Source: an uncultured Bacilli bacterium (GTDB lineage: Bacteria > Bacillota_I > Bacilli_A > RF39 > UBA660). Taken from it: a stretch of DNA of 7,821 nt. The notes under the pieces are model-generated. The model had not been told where the DNA came from. It worked only from the letters and a program-made list of their open reading frames with translations, and did no database searches. Below, piece by piece: positions 1-7,058 of this stretch. The DNA is taken from assembly GCA_947630095.1 (NCBI GenBank), contig CANRGI010000053.1:1-7821 (forward strand), given 5' to 3'. Both the position numbers and the translations under genes were made by a program. The stretch's first letter is position 1. Each line of letters opens with the position of its first letter.

Positions 1-42
1 TTGGGAATTGGTACTAAAGAATACGAATTAATTGAACTATAA
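1..42 (+). CDS. C-terminal end of an unidentified protein (partial)
   Basis: Frame 1 is open from the window edge to a TAA at 40-42, giving thirteen residues that end in GTKEYELIEL. The other two plus-strand frames stop earlier (at 31 and 17). The stop codon runs straight into a strong terminator hairpin, which is what the end of a real gene looks like. The fragment is too short to identify the protein, and no function is proposed. It is evidently a separate transcription unit from the gene at 203. Confidence 0.55.
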   Translation: MGIGTKEYELIEL

Positions 43-67
43 AATCATTGAGAAATCAATGATTTTT
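41..67 (+). terminator. Intrinsic terminator of the upstream gene
   Basis: An 11-bp perfect stem (41-51 with 56-66) encloses a GAAA loop and ends in a run of five T. The stem begins at the last bases of the preceding stop codon. The A run on the left arm and T run on the right arm mean it could also work on the opposite strand. Confidence 0.9.
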
Positions 68-166
68 CCATATTAACCGAAGTTCATTAATAAGAAAATA
101 TTTAGTAAGTTTCATAAAATGTAGTTAGTTAAAAAGTTAAAAGGAACAAATTTTCAAATTAATAAT

Positions 167-172
167 TATAAT
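167..172 (+). promoter_or_regulatory. Candidate -10 box for the 203-2618 operon
   Basis: A perfect TATAAT lies 30 bases before the start codon at 203. The best -35 candidate is GGAACA at 143-148, only 3 of 6 matches with an 18-bp spacer, so the promoter is either weak or dependent on an activator. A perfect TATAAT is not rare in DNA this A+T-rich. The position after the terminator at 41-67 and before an operon makes a promoter expected somewhere in 68-180. Confidence 0.4.
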
Positions 173-202
173 CAAATTAGCAGATATATCGGAGGTGTCT
201 TA

Positions 203-1171
203 ATGGCAAATATATGTTATTTTAAAATGACTGTAAAAGCAAGTAGTAAGGATAATATAAAAAAATTCATTAAATGTTTTAATTATAAAAAATACACTCC
301 TGAACTTACAGTAGCAAGAACAGAATTAAAAGGGGTATCAAGAATAAAAGAATATAATGGTAATTATTATTGCCTTATTAATGGTGAGTGCGATTGGAGC
401 ATATGTATTAGTATGACTGACTATAGTAGAACTTCATTTATTAATTTAAAAAGTGTTATTGATAGATATAAATTAAGAACTATCAATTATTTTTGTAAAT
501 TACATAAAGTTAATGTTGAAATTATTGGCACTACTTATGAAGATGGAAATCGTGAGCATATTTATGTTAATGAGTTAGGTAAAACACTTATATATGAAAA
601 TTATGTAGTTTCAGAATATGATACAAGTCATGATGGACAATTTATTTATCAAGAAGTATTAGATAATGGAGAAGATATTAAAACAAAAATTAAAAATAAT
701 TATTTATATTACTTTCTACTTAATAGATATGAACAAAATAAAAAGAAAAATATAATAACTTTATTTAGTAATAAATGGAATGATCATAATTATTTTTATA
801 CTAATATAATATTTGCTGATAAAGTAGTTACTAAAGAGGAATTAGGTAACCAATTTGACATAAATTATATATCTAGTAAAGACTATGTAATAGCATTATC
901 TAAAGGAAATAATATTTTTATGATTGAAAAAATACTAAATAATAATATTTCTTTATTAGATAATGAAGATTTGTTTAGAGAATTATTAAAAAATAGTTAT
1001 TGTAATTGTCTTAATACTTTTACTATACTAGACATTATTCCAGATAATTATCAAAAAAAGTACGAAAATATTATCAAGGAAATGTATGAAACCGAACAGA
1101 ATTCAAATTTAGACCCTTTTGAAGGTTTTGAAGATGAGATAGCAATAAGTGATGATTTTTTATCATTTTAA
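203..1171 (+). CDS. Api92/YubB-like (DUF1281-type) protein with SSB-like acidic tail
   Basis: A 322-residue protein with no signal peptide or membrane segment, so probably cytoplasmic. The ATG at 203 follows a strong GGAGGTG (191-197) at good spacing. The N-terminal part (about 1-140) resembles the Api92/YubB ferredoxin-like family found on plasmids, phages and gut Firmicute genomes: a MAN-I-C-Y start, then C-D-W-S at 63-66, then a stretch ending in E-H at 118-119 followed by a glycine-containing strand. This match is by pattern memory and the family has no firm biochemical function. Residues 180-300 are lysine- and asparagine-rich and I do not recognise them. The last residues are acidic and end in IAISDDFLSF, preceded by DPF at 304-306, closely resembling the tail of Firmicute single-stranded DNA-binding protein. 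The gene ends 19 bases before the next, so the two are probably co-transcribed. A role in DNA transactions is inference from the tail alone. Confidence 0.75.
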   Translation: MANICYFKMTVKASSKDNIKKFIKCFNYKKYTPELTVARTELKGVSRIKEYNGNYYCLINGECDWSICISMTDYSRTSFINLKSVIDRYKLRTINYFCKLHKVNVEIIGTTYEDGNREHIYVNELGKTLIYENYVVSEYDTSHDGQFIYQEVLDNGEDIKTKIKNNYLYYFLLNRYEQNKKKNIITLFSNKWNDHNYFYTNIIFADKVVTKEELGNQFDINYISSKDYVIALSKGNNIFMIEKILNNNISLLDNEDLFRELLKNSYCNCLNTFTILDIIPDNYQKKYENIIKEMYETEQNSNLDPFEGFEDEIAISDDFLSF

Positions 1172-1177
1172 TCAGTT

Positions 1178-1183
1178 AGGAGA
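1178..1183 (+). promoter_or_regulatory. Ribosome binding site that fixes the start at 1191
   Basis: AGGAGA lies 7 bases before the ATG at 1191. Longer in-frame starts exist at GTG 1149 and ATG 1152, but they lie inside the preceding gene and have no ribosome binding site at proper distance. The 1191 start is therefore preferred and shortens the protein by 14 residues. Confidence 0.85.
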
Positions 1184-1190
1184 TTTAAGT

Positions 1191-2618
1191 ATGTTATCAA
1201 TAAATTTATATGAACTATTATTAGAAAAATATTTAGATTTTGAAACTTATCTTATAGAAAATAAAGATAACAAAGATGGTAGAGAAATATATGATACTAT
1301 ACAAAATTTTCTAATAACAGACAAAAAATACACTAAGTATAATATTTATAGATCTTTAATGGACTTATTAAAAAAGAAGAACAAATTAAGTGATTTAAGT
1401 GATACAAAATTCGTTAAGGAAATGATGCAAAGATATGATAAGAGCGCCTTTAATAATGAGATAGATATTGATAAATTTATAAATATATATGATAATTATA
1501 TTGAATATGATAAAGATATTTTAAAAAATATTGATAATTATATGGAAGAAGATTTTATATTAGATAATTGCAGTTTAGATTATTTTAAAGTACCAGAATT
1601 TGTCAATAAATTATTAGAAATAGGCATAGGATTTGAACATGTATCAGACTGGTACTTAGAAGACTCAAATGAAATATTTTATGATATTTTAGAATATGTA
1701 TCTGACGAAGTAAGAAATGATAGAAGTTATTTTGAAAAGATTAAAGTTGATAAATTTCCATCTTTAATAGGTGAAAATTTACGAAATAATGAAGATTTTA
1801 TATTAGAAAATATAGATAAATTTGAGTATGAATATATTAGTGAAGAATTAAAACATAATAAAAATTTTATCTTAAAATTAATGACAAAAGCCCCAAATAT
1901 GTTTCACTTTTTAGACGAAAAATTTAGAGATAATAAAGAGATAGTTTTAAAAGTTTTAGAAGAAAAAATAAAGGAAAAAAGAAAAGAAGAAAAAAGAAGT
2001 GAAATAGTAATAAGAGAAATTGTTTTTGCAGTTGATTATGGTTTTTTAGAGTATGTTAGTGATAGACTGAAAAATGACCCTGAAATAATTGAAAAATCTT
2101 TAGAATGCAATATTGAAGATTATGAATTTTTACCTAAAAAATATAAAAATGATAAAAAAATGATAGAAAAAGTATTAAGTATTGAAAAAGATGTAGCCAA
2201 ATATTTAGAAGAAGAAATAAAAAATGATACTAAATATATAGAAGAATTATATTTAAAATATGACTTTTCAATCGTTTATACTAATAGTGAAATAATTAAT
2301 AAATATTCTAAAGATAAAGATATTATGAAAAAAGAAATATATAAAAATAATGATACAATAAACTATTTAAGTGACGAGTTATTTAATGATAAGGAATATA
2401 TTATAAATGTAATTAAGGACGCTCCTTCATATCACCATTTTTATAATGATAGATTAAATAAAGCCTATAAAAATGACGAGGAAGTTATGTTTAATTTGGT
2501 TAAGCGTGATAATTTTTATATAAGTCTTGTTGGAAAGAAATTACAAAAGAAATTAATAAAAATGCTAGATATTAATGATAAAATTAGTTTAGACGAAGAA
2601 GATTCTAACCGAGTTTGA
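1191..2618 (+). CDS. DUF4116-like helical-repeat protein
   Basis: A 475-residue, highly charged protein with no signal peptide or membrane helix. From about residue 169 to 437 it carries repeated units of the form aromatic-aliphatic-S-(D/E)-E-x-(K/R)-N-(D/N)-K-(E/D), then an aliphatic helix. Copies start near 169, 192, 215, 240, 288, 313, 338 and 392, with degenerate ones near 364 and 419. Several are 23-25 residues apart, and a charged insertion (about 257-285) separates the fourth and fifth. This pattern resembles DUF4116 (Pfam PF13475), a repeat of unknown function that probably stacks into an alpha-solenoid used for protein contacts; that reading is inference. The N-terminal 130 residues are helical and unrecognised. 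The TGA stop is followed at once by TAG. The gene sits 19 bases after the SSB-tailed protein, suggesting one transcript and a shared role. I see no catalytic motif. Confidence 0.75.
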   Translation: MLSINLYELLLEKYLDFETYLIENKDNKDGREIYDTIQNFLITDKKYTKYNIYRSLMDLLKKKNKLSDLSDTKFVKEMMQRYDKSAFNNEIDIDKFINIYDNYIEYDKDILKNIDNYMEEDFILDNCSLDYFKVPEFVNKLLEIGIGFEHVSDWYLEDSNEIFYDILEYVSDEVRNDRSYFEKIKVDKFPSLIGENLRNNEDFILENIDKFEYEYISEELKHNKNFILKLMTKAPNMFHFLDEKFRDNKEIVLKVLEEKIKEKRKEEKRSEIVIREIVFAVDYGFLEYVSDRLKNDPEIIEKSLECNIEDYEFLPKKYKNDKKMIEKVLSIEKDVAKYLEEEIKNDTKYIEELYLKYDFSIVYTNSEIINKYSKDKDIMKKEIYKNNDTINYLSDELFNDKEYIINVIKDAPSYHHFYNDRLNKAYKNDEEVMFNLVKRDNFYISLVGKKLQKKLIKMLDINDKISLDEEDSNRV

Positions 2619-2707
2619 TAGTTAATTTAAGAAAAAATTTAAAATAGGATTTATTTTTGATGTAAGAAATTAAATACCAAAAATAATAAATATTAATTAA
2701 TAGAGAT

Positions 2708-2734
2708 AAAATAAGAGAAAAAACTCTTGTTTTT
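2708..2734 (+). terminator. A-U-rich hairpin, probable terminator of the 203-2618 operon
   Basis: Ten paired bases (2708-2717 with 2724-2733, one G-T wobble next to an AAGAG/CTCTT core) enclose a six-A loop. The T-rich right arm continues into TTTTTCTTT. Only two G-C pairs make it weaker than the terminators at 41 and 6998. It lies immediately before, and slightly abuts, the promoter of the next gene. Confidence 0.6.
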
Positions 2735-2735
2735 C

Positions 2736-2763
2736 TTTACACTAAATAAATAAGTGATATAAT
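2736..2763 (+). promoter_or_regulatory. Strong extended -10 promoter for the P-loop ATPase gene
   Basis: TTTACA (2736-2741, 5 of 6 to consensus) and a perfect TATAAT (2758-2763) are 16 bp apart, with an extended -10 TG at 2755-2756. The predicted transcript starts near 2770, leaving a leader of only about 16 bases that just holds the AGGA at 2771-2774 before the ATG at 2786. This is the best housekeeping-type promoter in the window, and it implies the ATPase is expressed independently of the operon upstream. Confidence 0.8.
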
Positions 2764-2785
2764 ATGTTAAAGGATGGGTTAAAGT

Positions 2786-3745
2786 ATGTTAAAATATCTA
2801 AGTGAAACTGAGGTTATAAATTCTAATTTGTTTGTAGAAAATGAAGTATATAAACTTCATAATGAAATAGATAATAAATCTACTAATATTATCTTAGAAG
2901 GAGTAAAGGGGTCTGGGAAGACTACTGTTTTGTTAAGTAAAGAAAAGAGAAGTTTAAATGATAAAGATAAAAGTATTTATATGAAATTTGACTCTTGTTC
3001 GGTATTAGGCACAGGGGCTTATTTTGATAAATCTATACATACTCATTATTATGAAGTTATGTTTTCTAAAAACTTATTAAATTATGTTAAAAGAAATTAT
3101 AAAGATATTTTTAATGAATATTTTATAGATATAGAATGTGAAATAGATAAACTTATTAGTGAAATAGACGAATACATAAGAAGAATATATTTTGAAGATT
3201 ATAAATTATCAAGATTAATTAATAAAGGAGAAATATCAAGTAGAATAATTAAACTTATCAAGAATACTATTGAAATAGATAAATTAACTTTAATAATAGA
3301 TAAGTTTGATTATACTAATGGAAGTAATAAAATATCACAAATGGTATTAAAAGAATATTTTACTTTATTTGATAAATCAATTATATCTTCAGTAGACGAA
3401 GCATTATATAAAACTATAGATAAAAAAGAATATTTAAATAATTTAGGCTATTCTTTTGTTAAAGTAGATTATGGAACTAATATAGATACTATAAAAGAAA
3501 TAATAAAAAGAAGATTATATGATAAAACTGATTTAGTAGATAAAATAGAAGATAAGATATATTATGATTTAATAGATTTTACTAAGGGTAATATAAATTC
3601 AATATTAGATATATTAGATTATGTATTAGAGATGTATGAGCAAGGGGCTTCTTTAGATTATATATTTGAAAAATCTATAGAAGCAGAGAAAACTTATATA
3701 GAAAAGATGGAAAGAATAAGACAAAAACCTATTTTATATTTGTAA
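2786..3745 (+). CDS. P-loop ATPase of unknown function (AAA/STAND/ORC-like)
   Basis: A 319-residue soluble protein with a clear Walker A loop, G-V-K-G-S-G-K-T-T at 39-47. A Walker B-like strand (L-T-L-I-I-D-K-F-D, 167-175) has Lys where many AAA and ORC-type ATPases carry the catalytic Glu. A sensor-1-like strand (I-I-S-S, 199-202) follows, then an Arg pair at 242-243 and a K-G-N segment at 267-269 reminiscent of the lid region of ORC/STAND-type ATPases. The segment between Walker A and B (about 65-165) is charged and helical with no known partner domain. The protein ends at 319 without an obvious C-terminal effector or sensor domain. It has its own promoter and lies 49 bases before the ABC transporter genes with no terminator between, so read-through into them is likely. 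ATP binding is well supported; the biological job is not. ATPase activity is uncertain because of the altered Walker B. Confidence 0.8.
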   Translation: MLKYLSETEVINSNLFVENEVYKLHNEIDNKSTNIILEGVKGSGKTTVLLSKEKRSLNDKDKSIYMKFDSCSVLGTGAYFDKSIHTHYYEVMFSKNLLNYVKRNYKDIFNEYFIDIECEIDKLISEIDEYIRRIYFEDYKLSRLINKGEISSRIIKLIKNTIEIDKLTLIIDKFDYTNGSNKISQMVLKEYFTLFDKSIISSVDEALYKTIDKKEYLNNLGYSFVKVDYGTNIDTIKEIIKRRLYDKTDLVDKIEDKIYYDLIDFTKGNINSILDILDYVLEMYEQGASLDYIFEKSIEAEKTYIEKMERIRQKPILYL

Positions 3746-3773
3746 CTTACCTGTAACTTTAGTTACTTAAAAT
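3741..3773 (+). promoter_or_regulatory. Candidate response-regulator site and promoter of the ABC transporter genes
   Basis: TGTAACTT occurs at 3741-3748 and again at 3752-3759, an 11-bp period, with a third weaker TGTAATTA at 3773-3780. The second copy is also the left arm of a perfect inverted repeat, GTAACT-TT-AGTTAC (3753-3766). A -10-like TAAAAT (5 of 6) lies at 3768-3773, with no good -35. Two direct repeats about one helical turn apart in place of a -35 box is the classic layout for OmpR/PhoB-family activation. The first copy overlaps the stop codon of the ATPase gene. That the regulator encoded at 7059 binds here is inference. Confidence 0.5.
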
Positions 3774-3794
3774 GTAATTAAAGGAAGTGAGAAA

Positions 3795-4466
3795 ATGGAA
3801 ATATTAAAAGTTGAAAATTTAACTAAGATATATGGTAAAGATAATACTAAAGTAGTCGCGTTAGACCATGTATCTTTTAGTGTTAAAAAAGGAGAATTTG
3901 TAGCAATTGTAGGTGCATCTGGAAGTGGTAAAAGTACTTTGCTTCATTTAATAGGTGGAGTAGATAAACCCACTAGTGGAAAAGTATTTATTGAAGGACA
4001 CGATATATACAATTTTAATGACGATAGATTAGCAATTTTTAGGCGTAGGCACGTAGGACTTATTTATCAGTTTTATAATTTAATACCTGTTTTAAATATA
4101 GAAGAAAATATTACTTTACCATTAGATTTAGATGGAAGAAGTGTAAGTAAAGAAGAATTAAATGATTTAATTAAATTACTTAATTTATCACATAGGAGTA
4201 AACATTTACCTAATGAGTTATCAGGAGGAGAACAACAAAGAACTTCAATAGGCCGTGCCCTAATAACAAAACCTAGTATCATTTTAGCAGACGAACCAAC
4301 TGGAAACTTAGACTCAAAGGCTACTGATGAAATAATATCTATATTAAAAAAATCAAATAAAGAATTTAATCAAACTATAATAATGATAACCCATAATCTT
4401 GAACTAGCAAATGTAGCAGATAGAATTATTGAAATAGCAGATGGGCATATAGTGGGAGAAAATTAA
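3795..4466 (+). CDS. ABC transporter ATP-binding protein (MacB/LolD-type)
   Basis: The cytoplasmic ATPase subunit of an ABC exporter or mechanotransmission complex; 223 residues is normal for the family. All motifs are intact: Walker A G-A-S-G-S-G-K-S-T at 40-48, Q-loop Gln92 followed by F-Y-N-L-I-P as usual in partners of FtsX-type permeases, signature L-S-G-G-E-Q-Q-R at 142-149, Walker B I-L-A-D-E with catalytic Glu167, D-loop near 172-174 and switch His200. The start at 3795 has AGGAAG seven bases upstream. The stop is one base before the ATG of the permease, so the two subunits are made together. MacB, LolD and antimicrobial-peptide transporters share this ATPase type, so the subunit alone does not tell the substrate. 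Confidence 0.95.
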   Translation: MEILKVENLTKIYGKDNTKVVALDHVSFSVKKGEFVAIVGASGSGKSTLLHLIGGVDKPTSGKVFIEGHDIYNFNDDRLAIFRRRHVGLIYQFYNLIPVLNIEENITLPLDLDGRSVSKEELNDLIKLLNLSHRSKHLPNELSGGEQQRTSIGRALITKPSIILADEPTGNLDSKATDEIISILKKSNKEFNQTIIMITHNLELANVADRIIEIADGHIVGEN

Positions 4467-4467
4467 T

Positions 4468-6999
4468 ATGATGTTATCTCTTTCTATTAAAAATTTAAAA
4501 TTAAATAAAAAAAGAACAATAGGTACTATAATAGGTATTATTTTATGTACTGCATTAATATGTGCGACAAGTGGGTTATTTACTAGTTTTAGAAAGTCTC
4601 TAATAGATAGAACTGTTAGTGAAAATGGTTATTACCATATAGCCCTTTCTAAGTTAGATATGAGTGATGTTAAAAATTTAGAATTAAATAAAGATATAAG
4701 TAAAATAAATTTAATTAATGATCTAGGGCGTTCATACGTAAGTAATGAAGGAGACCCAATTATGAATGTTTATAGTGCTTCTAGTGAAACATTAAGTTAT
4801 TTAAAATATAATATTATTAAAGGAGTATTTCCTAAAAATAATAATGAAATATTACTAAGTGAAAAGGCATCTCAAGTATTAAATGCTAGTGTTGGTGATA
4901 AAGTAACATTAGAAGTAGGTACTAGAATGCGTGATGGGTTTGTATTAAATGACTATAGTCCTTATTTTGATAATGAAGAAAAGTTAGTTAATACTACTAC
5001 TAAAGAATATAAAGTAACTGGTATAGTAAATAGATACTATAGTTCAGGAAAATATGCAATTACTACTGATACGACTAGTGATAATATAAAAGCCTTTATT
5101 ACATTAAAAAATCCTAGAAATTATAAAAAGAGTATAAGTGAATTATTAGGTATAAAATCTTATGACGATTTATCTTTTCATAGTGAAAAAACACTTTATT
5201 ATTTAGACGAACTTAATTATAGTTTATTAAGATGGGAAAGTTTTGCTTTTGGAGACTCTACTATTTCTATGTTAGTGGGTATAGTAATTGTAATAATAAT
5301 TATAATAATGATTTCAAGTATATTCTGTATAAGAAACTCTTTTTCAATCGCGACAACTGAAAAGAAAAGACTTTATGGTATGCTTTTAAGTATAGGCGCT
5401 ACTAAAAAACAAATAAGAGAAAGTGTATTAATAGATGCTTTAATTCTATCTATTATAGGTATACCTTTAGGAATAATAAGTGGTGTACTTGCTAATTATA
5501 TATTAGTTTTAATTACTAACTATTTCTTTTCTTCATTTAATACTAAGATAATATTTGATATATCTATATTTGGTATAATTATTTCAATTATGTTAAGTTT
5601 TATAACAGTTATATTATCTAGTTTATCTTCTTTATATCGTGCTTCTAATGTAAGTCCTATAGAGAATTTAAGAAGTAATAATGATATAAAAATAACTAAG
5701 AAATCAGTTAATTCTCCAAAAATTATTAATAAAATATTTAAAACAGGAGGAGTACTTGCTTATAAGAATTTAAAAAGAAGTAAGAAAAAATATAGGACAA
5801 CTGTTATATCACTTACTATAAGTATATTTGTATTTATTAGTTTAAATGCTTTTATTAAAGAAAGTTTATTTATAACTTATAGTTTCTATACTGATTTAGA
5901 TTATAATGTAGAAGCATATAGTTTTAATAGTATAGAAAACTTTGATAGTAGTAGTTTAGATATAAGGGAAGATGTAGATAAAATATACAAGTTATATAGA
6001 GGGGACTCAATTACATTAGATAATTTTGATAATATAAATGTAGTAGAAAAAGGGCAAATACCTAAATATTGTTCTAAATGTAGTTTAGAATATTCTGATT
6101 ATGAATGTGAACAAATGAAAGAAGAGTGTAAAAATTTTAGAAATATGCAAGTAGTATTTTTAGACGATAATACTTTCATTGAATATACTAAAAAGTTAAA
6201 AATTAATTATAATGAAGCAAAAGATAAAGGTATACTAGCAGATTATTATAAAACTTATGATAGTGATATAAATAAATATAAAGTTATTAGAAATTTTAAA
6301 TATAAAAAGGGAGATATAGTTAAAGGATATGCAGGAGAAGATAATAAATATATAGAAATACCTATATATTATGTAACTGATATTAAACCTTATGGACTAG
6401 AAAACTCTTATTCTATAGGTGGGTATTTAGTATTAAATAAAGATTATTTAGGTTATAATGAAATTTTTTTAGAAGGAGTTATGTATAAAAGTAGTAATCC
6501 TAGTAAGTTAGTTAAAACAATAGAAAATATTAATAGTGATATATCTGTTTCCAATTATGACGAAGAAGCAAAAAGTGAGAAAGGTATTATAATAGTAATT
6601 AGTATATTCTTATATGGTTTTATAACAGTATTAACTTTAATAGGTCTTACTAGTGTGTTTAATACTATTACATCTAATATGGAATTAAGAAGAAAAGAGT
6701 TTGCTAGTTTAAAAAGTATAGGTATGACTAAAAAAGAATTTAATAGAATGATTAGATTAGAAACTTTATTTTATAGTATAAAATCATTAATATATGGTAT
6801 AACTTTAGGTATAATAACAAGCATAATAATACATAAAATAATTAATAATAATATAATAATAGAATATGAGTTACCTATAAAGGCTATAGTAATATCTATA
6901 ATATTTGTATTTACTATAATATATATAATAATGAAATATTCAATGAATAAAATAAATGAAAAGAATATAATAGAAACTATTAGAAATGAAAACATATAA
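4468..6999 (+). CDS. Tandem FtsX-domain ABC transporter permease
   Basis: The 843-residue membrane subunit partnering the ATPase just upstream. Predicted helices lie near 17-38, 266-290, 321-346, 366-388, 445-467, 706-735, 770-790 and 805-827. Extracellular domains fill about 39-265 and 468-705. The two halves repeat each other: each has a coupling segment of the form L-x-S-I-G-(A/M)-T-K-K-(Q/E) (near 305-315 and 747-757), and the first half ends with the family's S-P-I-E-N-L-R. This is the MacB/SalY (COG0577) style with a duplicated FtsX unit, unlike BceB, which has ten helices and one large loop. Ectodomain 2 holds four clustered Cys (535, 538, 547, 554). The ATG at 4468 follows GGGAG (4454-4458); an adjacent ATG at 4471 is also possible. 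Such permeases commonly expel or sense peptides, lipids or antibiotics; the substrate here is unknown. Confidence 0.92.
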   Translation: MMLSLSIKNLKLNKKRTIGTIIGIILCTALICATSGLFTSFRKSLIDRTVSENGYYHIALSKLDMSDVKNLELNKDISKINLINDLGRSYVSNEGDPIMNVYSASSETLSYLKYNIIKGVFPKNNNEILLSEKASQVLNASVGDKVTLEVGTRMRDGFVLNDYSPYFDNEEKLVNTTTKEYKVTGIVNRYYSSGKYAITTDTTSDNIKAFITLKNPRNYKKSISELLGIKSYDDLSFHSEKTLYYLDELNYSLLRWESFAFGDSTISMLVGIVIVIIIIIMISSIFCIRNSFSIATTEKKRLYGMLLSIGATKKQIRESVLIDALILSIIGIPLGIISGVLANYILVLITNYFFSSFNTKIIFDISIFGIIISIMLSFITVILSSLSSLYRASNVSPIENLRSNNDIKITKKSVNSPKIINKIFKTGGVLAYKNLKRSKKKYRTTVISLTISIFVFISLNAFIKESLFITYSFYTDLDYNVEAYSFNSIENFDSSSLDIREDVDKIYKLYRGDSITLDNFDNINVVEKGQIPKYCSKCSLEYSDYECEQMKEECKNFRNMQVVFLDDNTFIEYTKKLKINYNEAKDKGILADYYKTYDSDINKYKVIRNFKYKKGDIVKGYAGEDNKYIEIPIYYVTDIKPYGLENSYSIGGYLVLNKDYLGYNEIFLEGVMYKSSNPSKLVKTIENINSDISVSNYDEEAKSEKGIIIVISIFLYGFITVLTLIGLTSVFNTITSNMELRRKEFASLKSIGMTKKEFNRMIRLETLFYSIKSLIYGITLGIITSIIIHKIINNNIIIEYELPIKAIVISIIFVFTIIYIIMKYSMNKINEKNIIETIRNENI

Positions 7000-7020
7000 A
7001 GGGTTATACCCTTTTTTGTT
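6998..7020 (+). terminator. Intrinsic terminator after the permease gene
   Basis: A 7-bp stem, AAAGGGT with ACCCTTT (6998-7004 with 7008-7014), has a three-base loop and is followed by a T run reaching 7017. It starts inside the permease stop codon. It separates the transporter transcript from the regulator genes, though the short stem may allow some read-through. Confidence 0.85.
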
Positions 7021-7029
7021 AAATTAATA

Positions 7030-7035
7030 TATAAT
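7030..7035 (+). promoter_or_regulatory. Possible -10 box for the two-component genes
   Basis: A perfect TATAAT lies 23 bases before the regulator start codon, right after the terminator, where a promoter is expected. There is no recognisable -35 at 16-18 bp (the bases there are inside the terminator) and no extended -10 TG. The surrounding TATAATAATAA is low complexity. Expression by read-through of the terminator is the alternative. Confidence 0.3.
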
Positions 7036-7058
7036 AATAAATAGGAAAGTGATTAATT

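Noticed and set aside
149..160. Palindrome AATTT-TC-AAATT just before the candidate -10 at 167
   Set aside because: Short and made of A and T apart from one centre base, so expected by chance; no second copy supports an operator.
1149..1190. Earlier starts (GTG 1149, ATG 1152) for the repeat protein
   Set aside because: They overlap the preceding gene and lack a ribosome binding site, whereas ATG 1191 has AGGAGA at ideal spacing.
2616..2621. TGA immediately followed by TAG as a hint of genetic code 4 (TGA read as Trp)
   Set aside because: All Trp codons seen in the window are TGG and no gene contains an in-frame TGA, so the standard code fits; the tandem stops look incidental.
2641..2658. 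Hairpin AAAATA/TATTTT after the repeat protein
   Set aside because: Six A-T pairs only; likely by chance in this composition. The hairpin at 2708-2734 is the better terminator.
4073..4282. 69-codon open frame on the minus strand inside the ABC ATPase gene
   Set aside because: It lies wholly within a gene with all expected ABC motifs and has no supporting homology; it is a shadow of the plus-strand coding sequence.
6771..6995. 74-codon hydrophobic open frame on the minus strand inside the permease gene
   Set aside because: Its Ile-rich hydrophobic character follows from the repetitive ATA/AAT composition of the last permease helices read backwards; no convincing ribosome binding site was noted.
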